From: Dysidea avara
Lineage: Eukaryota; Porifera; Demospongiae; Dictyoceratida; Dysideidae
DNA: 64,000 bases
Direction of reading: 5' to 3'
Assembly (NCBI RefSeq): GCF_963678975.1
Contig: NC_089274.1
Location: 48,080,075-48,144,074 of the forward strand
Both the position numbers and the translations under genes were made by a program. The number at the start of each line of letters is the position of its first letter. Position 1 is the stretch's first letter. The notes beneath the pieces were generated by a model. It was not told the DNA's origin, made no database searches, and saw only the letters and a list, made by a program, of their open reading frames with translations. Of the stretch, positions 10,488-22,162 are shown piece by piece.

Positions 10488-13400
10488 CAGGATGATTTCT
10501 TTGTAGCTGACCTCTCTGCAAGGTGGTCCTTCTAGCTGATCTCTCTACCGGATGACTTGTTTGTAGCTGAACTCTCTACAGGGTGATTTGCTTGTAGCTG
10601 AACTCTCTACAAGGTAACTTCTTCTAGCTGATCTTTCTACAAGGTGATTTGTTTGTCTCTACAGGGCAATTTGGTTGCAGCTGAACTCTCTACATGGTAG
10701 TTTCTTTGTAGCTGAACTCTCTACAATGTAACTTCTTCTAGCTGAACTCTCTACGGGTGACTTGTTTCTAGCTGATCTCTCTACAGGGTGACTTGTTTCT
10801 AGCTGAACTCTCTACAGGGTGATTTGTTTGTAGCTGAACTCTCTACAATGTAACTTCTTCTAGCTGAACTCTCTACAGGGTGATTTGTTTCTAGCTGAAC
10901 TCTCTACATGGTAGTTTCTTTGTAGCTGAACTCTCTACAATGTAACTTCTTCTAGCTGATCTCTCTACAGGGTGACTTGTTTGTAGCTGAACTCTCTACA
11001 GGGTGATTTGTTTGTAGCTGAACTCTCTACAATGTAACTTCTTCTAGCTGAACTCTCTACAGGGTGATTTGTTTCTAGCTGAACTCTCTACATGGTAGTT
11101 TCTTTGTAGCTGAACTCTCTACAATGTAACTTCTTCTAGCTGATCTCTCTACAGGGTGACTTGTTTGTAGCTGAACTCTCTACAAGGTAACTTCTTCTAG
11201 CTGATCTTTCTACAGGGTGATTTGTTTATAGCTGAATTCTCTACAAGGCGATTTGTTTGCAGCTGAACTCTCTACATGGTAGTTTCTTTGTAGCTGAACT
11301 CTCTACAATGTAACTTCTTCTAGTTGAACTCTCTACAGGGTAACTTGTTTCTAGCTGAACTCTCTACAGGGTGATTTGTTTGTAGCTGAACTCTCTACAA
11401 GGTAACTTCTTCTAGCTGATCTTTCTACACGGTGATTTGTTTGTAGCTGAATTCTCTACAGGGCGATTTGTTTGCTGCTGAACTCTCTACATTGTAGTTT
11501 CTTTGTAGCTGAACTCTCTACAATGTAACTTCTTCTAGCTGAACTCTCTACGGGTGACTTGTTTCTAGCTGATCTCTCTACAGGGTGACTTGTTTCTAGC
11601 TGAACTCTCTACAGGGTGATTTGTTTGTAGCTGAACTCTCTACAAGGTAACGTCTTCTAGCTGATCTTTCTACAGGGTGATTTGTTTGTCTCTACAGGGA
11701 AATTTGTTTACAGCTGAACTCTCTACATGGTAGTTTCTTTGTAGCTGAACTCTCTACAATGTAACTTCTTCTAGCTGAACTCTCTACAGGGTGATTTGTT
11801 TGTAGCTGAACTCTCTACAAGGTAACTTCTTCTAGCTGATCTATCTACAAGGTGATTTGTCTGTAGCTGAATTCTTTACAGGGCAATTTGTTTGCTGCTG
11901 AACTCTCTACATGGTAGTTTCTTTGTAGTTGAACTCTCTACAATGTAACTTCTTCTAGCTGAACTCTCTACAGGGTGACTTGTTTGTAGCTGAACTCTCT
12001 ACAAGGTAACTTCTTCTAGCTGATCTTTCTACAGGGTGATTTGTTTGTCTCTACAGGGAAATTTGTTTGCAGCTGAACTCTCTACATGGTAGTTTCTTTG
12101 TAGCTGAACTCTCTACAATGTAACTTCTTCTAGCTGATCTCTCTACAGGGTGACTTGTTTGTAGCTGAACTCTCTACAGGGTGATTTGTTTGTAGCTGAA
12201 CTCTCTACAATGTAACTTCTTCTAGCTGAACTCTCTACAGGGTGACTTGTTTGTAGCTGAACTCTCTACAAGGTAACTTCTTCTAGCTGATCTTTCTACA
12301 GGGTGATTTGTTTATAGCTGAATTCTCTACAGGGCGATTTGTTTGCAGCTGAACTCTCTACATGGTAGTTTCTTTGTAGCTGAACTCTCTACAATGTAAC
12401 TTCTTCTAGTTGAACTCTCTACAGGGTAACTTGTTTCTAGCTGAACTCTCTACAGGGTGATTTGTTTGTAGCTGAACTCTCTACAAGGTAACTTCTTCTA
12501 GCTGATCTTTCTACACGGTGATTTGTTTGTAGCTGAATTCTCTACAGGGCGATTTGTTTGCTGCTGAACTCTCTACATTGTAGTTTCTTTGTAGCTGAAC
12601 TCTCTACAATGTAACTTCTTCTAGCTGAACTCTCTACGGGTGACTTGTTTCTAGCTGATCTCTCTACAGGGTGACTTGTTTCTAGCTGAACTCTCTACAG
12701 GGTGATTTGTTTCTAGCTGAACTCTCTACAAGGTAACGTCTTCTAGCTGATCTTTCTACAGGGTGATTTGTTTGTCTCTACAGGGAAATTTGTTTGCAGC
12801 TGAACTCTCTACATGGTAGTTTCTTTGTAGCTGAACTCTCTACAATGTAACTTCTTCTAGCTGAACTCTCTACAGGGTGATTTGTTTGTAGCTGAACTCT
12901 CTACAAGGTAACTTCTTCTAGCTGATCTTTCTACAAGGTGATTTGTCTGTAGCTGAATTCTTTACAGGGCAATTTGTTTGCTGCTGAACTCTCTACATGG
13001 TAGTTTCTTTGTAGCTGAACTCTCTACAATGTAACTTCTTCTAGCTGAACTCTCTACAGGGTGACTTGTTTGTAGCTGAACTCTCTACAAGGTAACTTCT
13101 TCTAGCTGATCTTTCTACAGGGTGATTTGTTTGTAGCTGAATTCTCTACAGGGCAATTTGTTTGCAGCTGAACTCTCTACATGGTAGTTTCTTTGTAGCT
13201 GAACTCTCTACAATGTAACTTCTTCTAGCTGAACTCTCCACAGGGTGACTTGTTTGTAGCTGAACTCTCTACATGGTAGTTTCTTTGTAGCTAAACTCTC
13301 TACAATATAACTTCTTCTAGCTGATCTCTCTACAGGGTGACTTGTTTGTAGCTGAACTCTCTACAGGGTGATTTGTTTGTAGCTGAACTCTCTACAAGGT

Positions 13401-14449
13401 AACTGCTTCTAGCTGATCTTTCTACAGGGTGACTTGTTTGTAGCTGAACTCTCTACATGGTAGTTTCTTTGTAGCTGAACTCTCTACAATGTAACTTCTT
13501 CTAGCTGATCTCTCTACAGGGTGACTTGTTTGTAGCTGAACTCTCTACAGGGTGATTTGTTTGTAGCTGAACTCTCTACAATGTAACTTCTTCTAGCTGA
13601 ACTCTCTACAGGGTGATTTGTTTCTAGCTGAACTCTCTACATGGTAGTTTCTTTGTAGCTGAACTCTCTACAATGTAACTTCTTCTAGCTGATCTCTCTA
13701 CAGGGTGACTTGTTTGTAGCTGAACTCTCTACAGGGTGATTTGTTTGTAGCTGAACTCTCTACAATGTAACTTCTTCTAGCTGAACTCTCTACAGGGTGA
13801 CTTGTTTGTAGCTGAACTCTCTACAAGGTAACTTCTTCTAGCTGATCTTTCTACAGGGTGATTTGTTTGTAGCTGAATTCTCTATAGGGCGATTTGTTTG
13901 CAGCTGAACTCTCTACATGGTAGTTTCTTTGTAGCTGAACTCTCTACAATGTAACTTCTTCTAGCTGAACTCTCTACAGGGTGACTTGTTTCTAGCTGAT
14001 CTCTGTACAGGGTGACTTGTTCCTAGCTGAACTCTCTACAGGTGATTTGTTTGCATCTGAACTCTCTTACATGGTGGTTTCTTTGTAACTGAACTCTCTA
14101 CAAAGTGACTTCTTCTAGCTGATCTATCTACAGGATGACTTGTTTCTAACTGAACCGTCTACAGTGTTATCTGTTCATAGCGGAACTTTCTACTGGGTGA
14201 TTTGTTTGCAGCTAAACTCTTTGCATGATTGTTTCTTTGTAACTGAACTCTCTACAAGGTAACTTCTTCTAGCTGATCTCTCTACAGGGCAATTTGTTTG
14301 TAGCTGAATTCTCTACAGGGTGATTTATTTGAGCTGAACTCTCTACATGATGGCTTCTTTGTAGCTGAACTCTCTATTAGGTACCTTCTTCTAGCTGATC
14401 TGACTACATGGTGACTTGTTTGTAGCTGAATTCCCTACAGAATAACTTG
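10488..14449. repeat. 31-bp satellite array with 1086-bp higher-order period (about 4 kb)
   Basis: About 128 tandem monomers of the type TAGCTGAACTCTCTACAGGG followed by TGATTTGTTTG. Variants alternate in a regular order: AGGGTGATTTGTTT, AATGTAACTTCTTC, ATGGTAGTTTCTTT and TGATCTTTCTAC types. Rare variants recur at a fixed distance: 'tagttgaact' at 11321 and 12407, 'gctgctg' at 11474 and 12560, 'attctttaca' at 11871 and 12957. All are 1086 bp apart, which is 35 monomers. Many monomers can form a small hairpin (TTGTAG...CTACAA around a 9-nt loop). All frames contain frequent stops, so it is non-coding. Monomers become more diverged at both ends of the array, as usual for unequal crossing-over. 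Confidence 0.95.
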
Positions 14450-14469
14450 CAATGTAATATAACTTTGTA

Positions 14470-15312
14470 AATTATACATGCAGCTGAATGCTTTATTAGT
14501 GTGACTGTTCTATTAGAGTATCTCGATCTCGCATTTGCTGCACGTAGTTTCCTTTCGAATCATAACTCAGTGATTTGTAATCCGATTCTTCTGTACTACT
14601 GCAAGAACTTTCTATGATGATTATTCCAGCTACATACTGATTTTCAGCTCGTTGCTCTAAGCGGTTTGCCTGGTAGACACGAAAACTAATAGTTTTTTTA
14701 TTCATAAAAATCGATCGCGTAATTTTGACATAGGTTGGGTTTTGTGTCATATCTCCATGGTCTTTATCCCGATTCTTTTCAAACCACAAAAAGGCACTCC
14801 TACGATGGTTGCTCCATCTACATATCAATTTTCAACTGATTCCTCCAAGGGGTTTACCCTGTAGGCGTGACAGACCTTCGACCTTATTTTACGCAAATAA
14901 TCGGTAATAACTCCGTGAATGTTCATCAGATTCCTACCAAAGTTGGTACAGAGATCCGCCATAATGAGCCCTTTAAGTGTGCCAAATTTCAGCCCAATCC
15001 GAGCATGCATTCGTGTTTTATGGCGAATTTTTCGAAGTGTGCGAAATGAAGAAGAAAAAAACGAAGAAATTAAAACGAAATTTTGTTCGCTCGTATCTCG
15101 GAAATGGCTGGAGCGCTTTTCTTCAAATTTGGTATGTAGACTCCCCGAACTGGGCGGCATGTCTCCAGCAAATTTGGTTCCAATCGGATAAGGGATCACA
15201 GAGCTACATAGGTGTGAAAATTGCGTTTTCTTTCTTCCTGTTAATATACTCACGGTGTGGCGCGCCGGCTTCTTGGGCCGCACGACACACTATCGTGTGT
15301 CTTGATATTTAG
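14470..15312. repeat. Unclassified repeat flanking the satellite
   Basis: It starts with the CTATTAGAGTATCTCGATCT module (about 14497-14528). At the right end, 'gtgtggcgcgccggcttctt' followed by 'gcacgacacac' resembles 'gtgtggtgtgctggttttct' and 'gcacagcacac' at 51503-51540. Open frames of 90-152 codons exist on both strands at 14825-15312, but they overlap each other and show no known domain. One may be a relic coding frame. It probably belongs to the same broad family as 6960-7332 and 51060-51560. Confidence 0.45.
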
Positions 15313-16657
15313 TATGTGAAATAATGTGCATTGTTGATATTTATGTTATTGAAATGTACATGTAAAATAATTACTGATATTTTGTCTTCTTTGAATTCCT
15401 TGAGCTCCTTAGCTTGTGGCAGTCTGGACAACAATGTTTTCCTTTTGGCCATCTTTTCTAGTTATTTGTAAGTACGAAAATGAAACCATTTTATCACACA
15501 GTCCCTGCTATCACAGCAAATCATGTCGTCATAATCTTTCCCCTTTACCGTAATAACAATATACCCTTGCTGGTCATTAGAAGAGCTTGAAGAAGCATAG
15601 ACATCATTGCTCCTAAAACTATAGCAGTGGCATCCACCTCACCAACCAACCTGAGAATCAGTAGAATCTACTTCGCTTATACAACAATTGAGCTTGTACC
15701 ATCTGCATCACTAATAGCTGTACTACCTGATTCCAGTAGTGGCATTATTGATTCCTTTCTAAACCACTTTTCCACTAATTGAGACAATATGGCTAATTTA
15801 ATAAATGGCTCGACATCATGTATAGCAGAGTCAATAAAATCAGAATCCAGCTCTACCTTCTGGTAAAATTATTTCATCTTCCCTCCAAGCTACACAATCA
15901 CTGTATCGTACATGACATAGTTTCATTTGCAGTTGAACATAGTACATGCATGTAATCTTCTTAAAGTGCTACTGTCATGTTCCAAGGAAAAGGAAGAATT
16001 ATCAAGAATGGCCTCAGGGAGAATGCCTTATTTTTGCAAGAGAAAGGACACTTGATTTCTAAAACATAACACAACAGACTGAGGCACTTGAATGGAAATT
16101 CTGGATCCAAAATAAGACCACATTGGATCACCATAAATAATATTTTTCATGACAAGCTTGCATTTTTTCTGTATATGCTACCCTGGCAATATCTTCATGC
16201 TTGCACTCATAGTGGCATGCAGAGGATGTAAACTCAGGATAGCATGTAAATTTGATCAGAGAAACAGATGGTTGCTAGTGTGCAAGGTTTCATGCAACTT
16301 GGGTACTGTTATCCTGCCCGCACATTGGTCAAACCAAGCATGATATTTACTCTGATCTCTTGTATGCTCCTCCACCGTGACTGCTTGGTAATTGTGAAAG
16401 ATACAGACCCATAAATATGCTCATATTTTGTAAAAAGGTCATTTTATGTCAATTCCATTGCTCTTGGATCATGCAGGTCTGTTAAAGGTTTAGATAAAAC
16501 CCCAGATTCTGTTTGTGGGACATACAAATCATTATACTCTGCCATCAATCACAGCACAACTGCTTTTCCAGCCCTTGAAACATTTCATTATGAAAAGTGG
16601 CTAAATCAAAATCAGTAGACCTAGGAATTAAACTTCTTACTTTTGTATAGTGGGCTC
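15313..16657. other. Non-coding stretch
   Basis: No gene, RNA gene or repeat with definable ends is visible. Short open frames (for example 16149-16343) are not supported. Confidence 0.35.
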
Positions 16658-17014
16658 CAGTGGCGGAGGAAGTAGTTGATATAAGGGGGGGGGGGCTGAC
16701 CAGGGCAGGTCAAAATGAACTGAGCCACTACATTGTCTTTGGTTTCGTAAGGTGAGACCAAAAACAAAAAAAAAAGGTCACAGTCAGCTGACAATAGCTG
16801 CCCACCTCACCAGCTACACATTTATAGCTGATAAACTATATAAAAATCCTTACACACTGCTCTAATACTGTGACTGCTTTATTACAGTGACTGCTCTATT
16901 AGAGTATCTCGATCTCTATCACGGTTTTCAGCCCCACTCCAAGAAGGATAACTTCAGCGTGATATCATTCTGAGGAAGGTTAAGCCCCCTAGCCCCCCCT
17001 TTCTGCCACCTATG
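16658..17014. mobile_element. hAT-like MITE, copy 2 (357 bp)
   Basis: CAGTGGCGGAGGAAG at the left and TTTCTGCCACCTATG at the right, with the exact 8-bp duplication GTGGGCTC (16650-16657 and 17015-17022). It is colinear with the copy at 1206-1570, including the G-run, 'gagaccaaaaa', 'cccacctcaccagctac', the CTCTATTAGAG modules (about 16868-16914) and 'ttctgaggaagg'. Confidence 0.85.
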
Positions 17015-17929
17015 GTGGGCTCTCTACAACCTTCAGTGACAGCTTGTTTGCGCTTATGCTTTGGTGTGGTGAAATCTATTTTGCTGATTTCAGAAAAGGG
17101 GACACTTCAAAAAGTGCCACTCTGTGTAGGCCATCATAATTACATTGCTTGTTTGCCATCACCCAATGGAACAAAAACTGATGTGGGCGGGAGGTGATTA
17201 TTGATTATACACTGGACTCTTGTTATCTCAGTCTCTGACTGCTCTATTTGAGTATCTCGATCTTGAAGGCTGCCATGCTGCATACAGGACTGCACACCCA
17301 TGCACCTAGCTGAACAAGAGTGGAGGGTCTTCCACCCTTCTGCTATGTTTATATAGCCACTCTGTGCCTCCTTTTATCATGAAATAGAGCATTCACGTGA
17401 TCTATAATAAAATAATTAAAATTTGGTGCGGCTGCCCTAAAAATTGATGCAGGCGGTGACGGGAAACAAGGAATTTAATAATGATGGTCTTAACTGAAAC
17501 CCCATACATTCAGGGTAAGGAAAGACTTTGAAAATGTTTACAAGTGCTGTATTAAAACAAGAAAATTAAAAAAATGTTATGAAAAAAAACTGGATCTACT
17601 GACAGTGCAAACACTATCACTCACCCATCCGTTTACAACATGATTGAAATCCTCTACTGGGCTCTAGACTTTTTATAAGATTTTAGTTGCTCGTGTGTAT
17701 AAACACTGGGTGTCAGTTTGAAGTAGTTTATACATCTCCATACATCACATCTGGACATTCATGCCCATGCACTCAATAGCTAGCGTTTCAGTATTAGGAT
17801 CTTCTGATCGCAACAAATCAGCTTCAATTTATCGAGGTATCGAGTAACTAAACTTCTTGATGCCGGTCACAAGCATATCAGTTGGTGGTATGGAAGTGAC
17901 TATTCCTTGTTGCTGTTGTAAACTGATAC
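17015..17929. other. Non-coding stretch with small repeat fragments
   Basis: It contains another 'tgactgctctatttgagtat' module at about 17235-17257. The block 'gatgcaggcggtgacgggaa' at 17446-17466 resembles 'gatgcgggcggtggacggga' at 24621-24641. No gene is supported. Confidence 0.4.
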
Positions 17930-18187
17930 AGTACCCCCTACAAATGGCAGTGTCGTGTCTTACATTTGTGAGCGCTAGGCGCTTAGTAATAATTACCACG
18001 CCCCTGCATAAGCTCTACACTGATACTAACAACAACCCGATTATGATAACGATACCCAACACCAACGCAAAATATATAATTTGCAAAAATATAGTTCACA
18101 AAATAAAACACTTGAATATGCCAATGATTTATTAATAATTCATTGAACATATCAAATAATTCATTGCACATACCAAATAATTCATGG
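17930..18187 (-). repeat. Repeat R1, second copy, first part
   Basis: This is the reverse complement of the 8380-8560 part of R1 ('attaccacgccc', 'actaacaacaacccgatta', 'ttgcaaaaatatagttcac') followed by two to three units of the 21-bp minisatellite. The rest of the copy lies at 21308-21470, separated by a LINE fragment that itself carries a Tigger transposon. Confidence 0.7.
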
Positions 18188-18424
18188 AACCTATTTAATC
18201 CCAACAGCAAGCCAAACACGAGGTCACGATCAACGATTTTTGCAGCCACACTCCAGAATTGATTCTTACCTTTACTCTTATTACCCCTCTACAATTAAAT
18301 TATGGAATAACCTATCTAGCAGTACTGTGGAATCACCTACCTTAAACACATTTAAACAATGTATTAATTGTAGCTAAGTACAATCACTATAATTTATTCT
18401 TAATTTAATCTGTTGTACTATATA
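18188..18424 (+). pseudogene. 3' end of a non-LTR retrotransposon (LINE) ORF, interrupted by Tigger
   Basis: From about 18246 the frame reads HSRIDSYLYSYYPSTIKLWN then NLSSSTVESPTLNTFKQCIN and stops at TAA 18375-18377. The pattern 'Y-P-x-T-I-x-x-W-N-x-L' plus 'S/T-V-E-x-x-x-L-x-x-F-K' is the conserved C-terminus of CR1/RTE-like LINE polymerase ORFs. The following 3' UTR is cut at 18424 by the Tigger insertion and resumes at 21260, ending in an ATA-type tail. Only the extreme 3' end is present, as expected for a 5'-truncated LINE copy. Confidence 0.7.
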
Positions 18425-18448
18425 GCGTAACTCATCGGTTATCGACCA
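18425..18448 (+). repeat. Tigger left terminal inverted repeat
   Basis: GCGTAACTCATCGGTTATCG plus four bases. It pairs with 21236-21259 with one mismatch. Confidence 0.92.
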
Positions 18449-18580
18449 CTACCTATTATCGACCAGGATACCACACCTATTATCGACCAGTCAGTATACG
18501 AATAAATACGCAATTATACGGGAAGGTTATCTAGAGACCAACTTTGAGACCTTTGTTGCTGTCTGGTCTGGCGTAATCCA

Positions 18581-20864
18581 ATGCCTAAACGGAAGCGAAC
18601 ATCTACCGCTAAGAAAGGATGGAAGACAAGAAATAAAATATCGGAAGTACAGCATCTTGGCGCTGTTAAACGCCGCAAACTGTGGGACCCTGAATCTATG
18701 ACTAGAGCAATGAACGCGGTTATTTCAAAGGAGATGGGGGTGAATAAAGCTGCAGAACAATTTGACGTGCCACGAACTACACTAAAGGACAGAATTTCTG
18801 GACGAGTGAAGCATGGAGCGAAGCCTGGTCCACCAGGCTTCCTAACACCAGAGGAAGACCAAGAATTGGTTGATTTCCTAGTAGAGTGCTGCAAAATGGG
18901 GAATGGAAAAACAAAGAGGGAAGTAATAGACTGTGTGAAGAGGTTGACGGAGAAGAAAAGAGCAAAAGAGGGTTTGCAAATGATAAAATTTAATGGAGAA
19001 GGATGGTGGTATAAATTTATGAAAAGACATTCCGAATTGTCCCTACGAACCTCAGATCCACTATCACATTGCAGGTTCAATGCAGTAAGCCAGTCAGCGC
19101 TAGACCACTATTTTGCATTGCTAAGGAATACCTTGGAGGTGAATGGCTTGATGGATAAACCCAGTTACATTTATAATATGGATGAGTCGGGCATGCCACT
19201 TGACCATAAGCAGCTGAAACGTGTTGCACTTAAAGGGATCAAAAAAGTTCATGGACCATCTTCGGGGAACAAGGCACAAATAACAATCTTAGCCTGTGCT
19301 AATGCTGTAGGCACTATGATACCACCAATGGTGATTTTTAAGGGGGAACGCTTGAACTATGAATGGACTAGAGGTGAGGTACCAGATACAAAATACGCAA
19401 TGTCTCCCCAAGGGTGGACAGACCACGAGCTGTTTTTTGAGTGGCTGAGTAAACAGTTCACAAAAAGTATTCCACCTTCTCGACCTGTGTTGTTACTTTT
19501 AGATGGCCATTCCTCCCATTTTACTTTGGAGGCTATAAAGTTTGCAGCTGAAAATGAAATTATTCTTTTTTGCTTGCCACCCCATACCACTCATGTTGCT
19601 CAGCCTCTTGATGTGAGCTTTTTTGGTCCTTTAAAAAAGCATTGGTCTAGAGTTTGTCATGAGTACATGGCCGACAACCCTGGTAAAGTGGTCACCAGAT
19701 TTCAGTTCTCATCACTTTTCAACAAGGCTTGGTTTTTGTCTATACAACCACATACAATTGTATCCGGATTTTGAAAGGTGGGTGTTTATCCATTCAATTC
19801 CACTGCCATCAAGCCATATGATAATTCTTCAATATCTAATAAGATACCAGAAGCAACACCAGTAATGATGCCAGCAGTGACACAGCCCAATGAACATTCA
19901 AGTGTTTCACAAGATGGGTTTAGTGAACACAATCTAGAAGAAAGTGGTCCGGGACTATCACCTGTTTCATATAGTGAGGAGCAAATTGAATTGTTTCAAA
20001 GAAGGTATGATAATGGCTACAACATTTATGACGATCAAATGTATGTGTCATGGCTACAGCAACAACATCCAGATGAACTTCCAGAGAACTTGTCATCGAG
20101 CACCACCATAGAGACACAGGTAAATGGGGAGCAAGTTGAACCACTGAACTGTAATACTAGCACCGAAGATGACAGTACTGTAGACAAGGAAAATGTAGTG
20201 CCATCACCAGAACAGCCTATGGACAGTACAGTAGACAAGGAAAATGTAGTGCCATCACCAGAACAGCCTACGTACAGTCTTTCAGCTAGTCTAGCAAATA
20301 CCAGAGTGTTTGTGTCAGAGCTTCGGGAAATTTTGGGTGAAAGAAGAGTAGTATCGAAAGCATCCACCAAATCTAAATCAACTGCTAGAGTGCTCACAAG
20401 TGCTGAGTCTTTAGCACTTCTAATTGAAAAGGAAAAGAAGAAAAAGGAAGAAGAGGAACAGAAAGCAAAGAGAAAAGAGGAGCGAGATAGAAAACGACAT
20501 GAGAAAGAAGAAAAGAAAAGTTGAATTGAGAAGAAAGAAGGATGAAGAGAGAGCAAAGCAAAGAGGACAGAAACACAAGAGGTCTGCAAACAAGACACAG
20601 AAGGCACCAGTGGTAGCTGAGCTATCTTCTGACTCCGAAGTAGAAGACGAAGATCAATATGGTGTACAAGACAAAGAAATTTCTAGTAATGAATGTGCCG
20701 TATGCTTTGGGTTATACCAGGATGATTTGTCAAGTGCTGGGAAGCTGATGAGGGAGTGGGTTGAGTGTACTAATGAACGGTGCAAGAAGTGGATGCACAG
20801 CCAGTGCTTACAAGTTAACAATGACTTGTATATATGTGGAATCTGTAAATATAAATTTAGCTAA
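18581..20864 (+). pseudogene. Tigger/pogo transposase, broken by one stop and one frameshift
   Basis: It encodes a DDE (DDD) transposase of the pogo/CENP-B group. From ATG 18581: a basic N-terminus (MPKRKRTSTAKKG), a helix-turn-helix of the pipsqueak type at about residues 35-85 (GVNKAAEQFDVPRTTLKDRI), a second CENP-B-like DNA-binding region at about 90-170 (ending in GEGWWYKFMKRHSELSLR), then the catalytic core with Asp in YNMDESG, LLLLDGHSSH and HVAQPLDVSFFGPLK. The frame is stopped by TGA at 19772-19774, just inside the conserved VSGF-KVGVYPFN block, and then continues in the same frame to 20524. Within an A-rich run near 20515 the frame changes by one base, and the rest (to TAA at 20862-20864) encodes a Lys/Glu coiled coil followed by a PHD-like zinc finger: CAVC...WVEC...CKKWMHSQC...CGIC. 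Residues about 525-560 contain a direct tandem copy of a 17-residue block (DSTVDKENVVPSPEQP). With these two lesions the copy should not make full-length protein. Confidence 0.93.
20220..20275 (+). repeat. 51-bp tandem duplication inside the transposase gene
   Basis: The segment from about 20171 ('gacagtactgtagacaagg') is repeated immediately at about 20222, giving two copies of DSTVDKENVVPSPEQP. The frame is kept. Confidence 0.85.
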
Positions 20865-21235
20865 TTTGTGTGTGCATAACTCTTGAACTATAGGTTCAAA
20901 TAGATTCATTTTTTAGGTGTAGACCCTTCTTGTAATAGTGGTTAGACTGTTTGCATAGTTGTATTGCTTCATGAAATTCATAGCGATCTATTACCAGTTT
21001 CTTGGAAAAAGTCGATAATAGCTAATTGGAATATACACGTAAGTCGATAATAGATAGAGACGGTCGATAATAGATGAACGTACGCCCTTAGCTATAATCA
21101 CCACTGTATTTGCGTAGTTTTAATTGTGGGAATGATATTTAGCAGATGTATTAGGCGTTACTTTATCTAGTGGTGTTGAAATTTTCACTGTTCTACGACG
21201 TTGTATGGCTGATTTATGACGCGAGAAACGTTAAC

Positions 21236-21259
21236 TGGTCGATAACCGGTGAGTTACGC
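21236..21259 (-). repeat. Tigger right terminal inverted repeat
   Basis: The reverse complement begins GCGTAACTCACCGGTTATCG. It is followed by the TA target base pair at 21260-21261. Confidence 0.92.
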
Positions 21260-21470
21260 TACTCCATATGGAGGTTTCTGTACAGTAAACAAATAATAAT
21301 AATAAAAAAAATAACATATTAAATAATTCATTGCACATATTAAATAATTCATTGCACATACCAAAGAATTCATTGCACATGCCAAATAATTCATTGCACA
21401 TACCAAATAATTCATTGCACATACCAAAAAATCATTTTGAAACAAATGGCCTACCATAGCGCCCCTACCC
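21260..21470. repeat. LINE 3' tail, then the rest of repeat R1
   Basis: 21260-21307 is the end of the interrupted LINE 3' UTR ('ctccatatggaggtttctg', then an AATAATAATAAAAAAA-type tail). From about 21308 to 21430 follow six units of the inverted R1 minisatellite (AATAATTCATTGCACATACC type). Up to 21470 comes the R1 end ('aaacaaatggcctaccatag'), matching 8118-8145 in reverse complement. Confidence 0.7.
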
Positions 21471-22162
21471 TTGCCAGCTCTTGGATCCGCCCCTGCTCTC
21501 TAAAAGCAGTGGGTCAAACTAGTCTTACTGCAAAAGAATGTACCAAACAATCAATATTGCTTACATACACAGAAACAGAGGATGTACAATTCTGAAGGTT
21601 CGTACCAGAGTATCTTAGCCTCAGAGGGGACAGTATTGGCAAGAAGTGGCTGGATTCAGCCAATATGTTATAGCTAGTTAATTGTTCATTGTAAATTGTT
21701 TCATTTACCATTGCCATGCACACTCAGATCCTTTTAGGATCATACTGATGGTCACATGTGCTTGAGAACTTAAATATATGCGCATTAACTTCATTTATGC
21801 CTATCATTGTTATGCCTCAGTCCCCTCGGTCATATGGAGTAATACAGGAGATTTGATAAATTCCAGTGGCAACCTCCCCAAAGCTTGTTAAATCCCCACT
21901 ATTTGTAAGGTTTTCTAATACTACTACTACTGCTGAAAGGTGATACAATCAACCTCAGGCGGTCCATACAATTATAAGTATGTGATCGGCAGATTTTCAA
22001 ACCATTATTATAGTAAACTGCATACGGTACAAAAGTATGCTAAATTGTGCCTTCATCTAGCAATACCACCGAGGTGAATTTATGCTGACTTAATAGCACA
22101 CTGGCACGAGAGCTGACACCCTATTGTACCTGAGCCTGTGTACTGAAAAAGTGGAATTGTTC
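21471..22162. other. Non-coding stretch
   Basis: No gene or definable element is seen. Confidence 0.3.

Larger units (their letters stand above)
18425..21259 (+). mobile_element. Pogo/Tigger-type DNA transposon, nearly complete (2.8 kb)
   Basis: The 24-bp inverted termini start GCGTAACTCA(T/C)CGGTTATC with a single mismatch. TA lies on both sides (18423-18424 and 21260-21261), the Tc1/mariner-pogo target. Subterminal copies of TATCGACC occur three times in the first 70 bp and, inverted, at least four times near the right end; these are likely transposase binding sites. It encodes a DDE transposase (18581-20864) that is now broken. Removing the element restores a continuous LINE 3' UTR. Confidence 0.93.

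Noticed and set aside
10488..14449. CRISPR-like or coding repeat array
   Set aside because: Monomers are contiguous with no unique spacers, the organism is eukaryotic, and all frames hold frequent stops.
14825..15312. Overlapping open frames of 110-152 codons on both strands
   Set aside because: They lie in a dispersed repeat, overlap each other, and show no recognisable domain. Kept only as a possible relic frame in the repeat entry.
18514..19080. Minus-strand open frame of 188 codons over the Tigger transposase
   Set aside because: Shadow of the transposase N-terminus.
21231..21457. Open frames with CNELFGM heptad repeats
   Set aside because: They arise because the R1 minisatellite unit is 21 bp. 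There is no start context or domain, and the unit is the same in a non-coding copy at 8142-8360.
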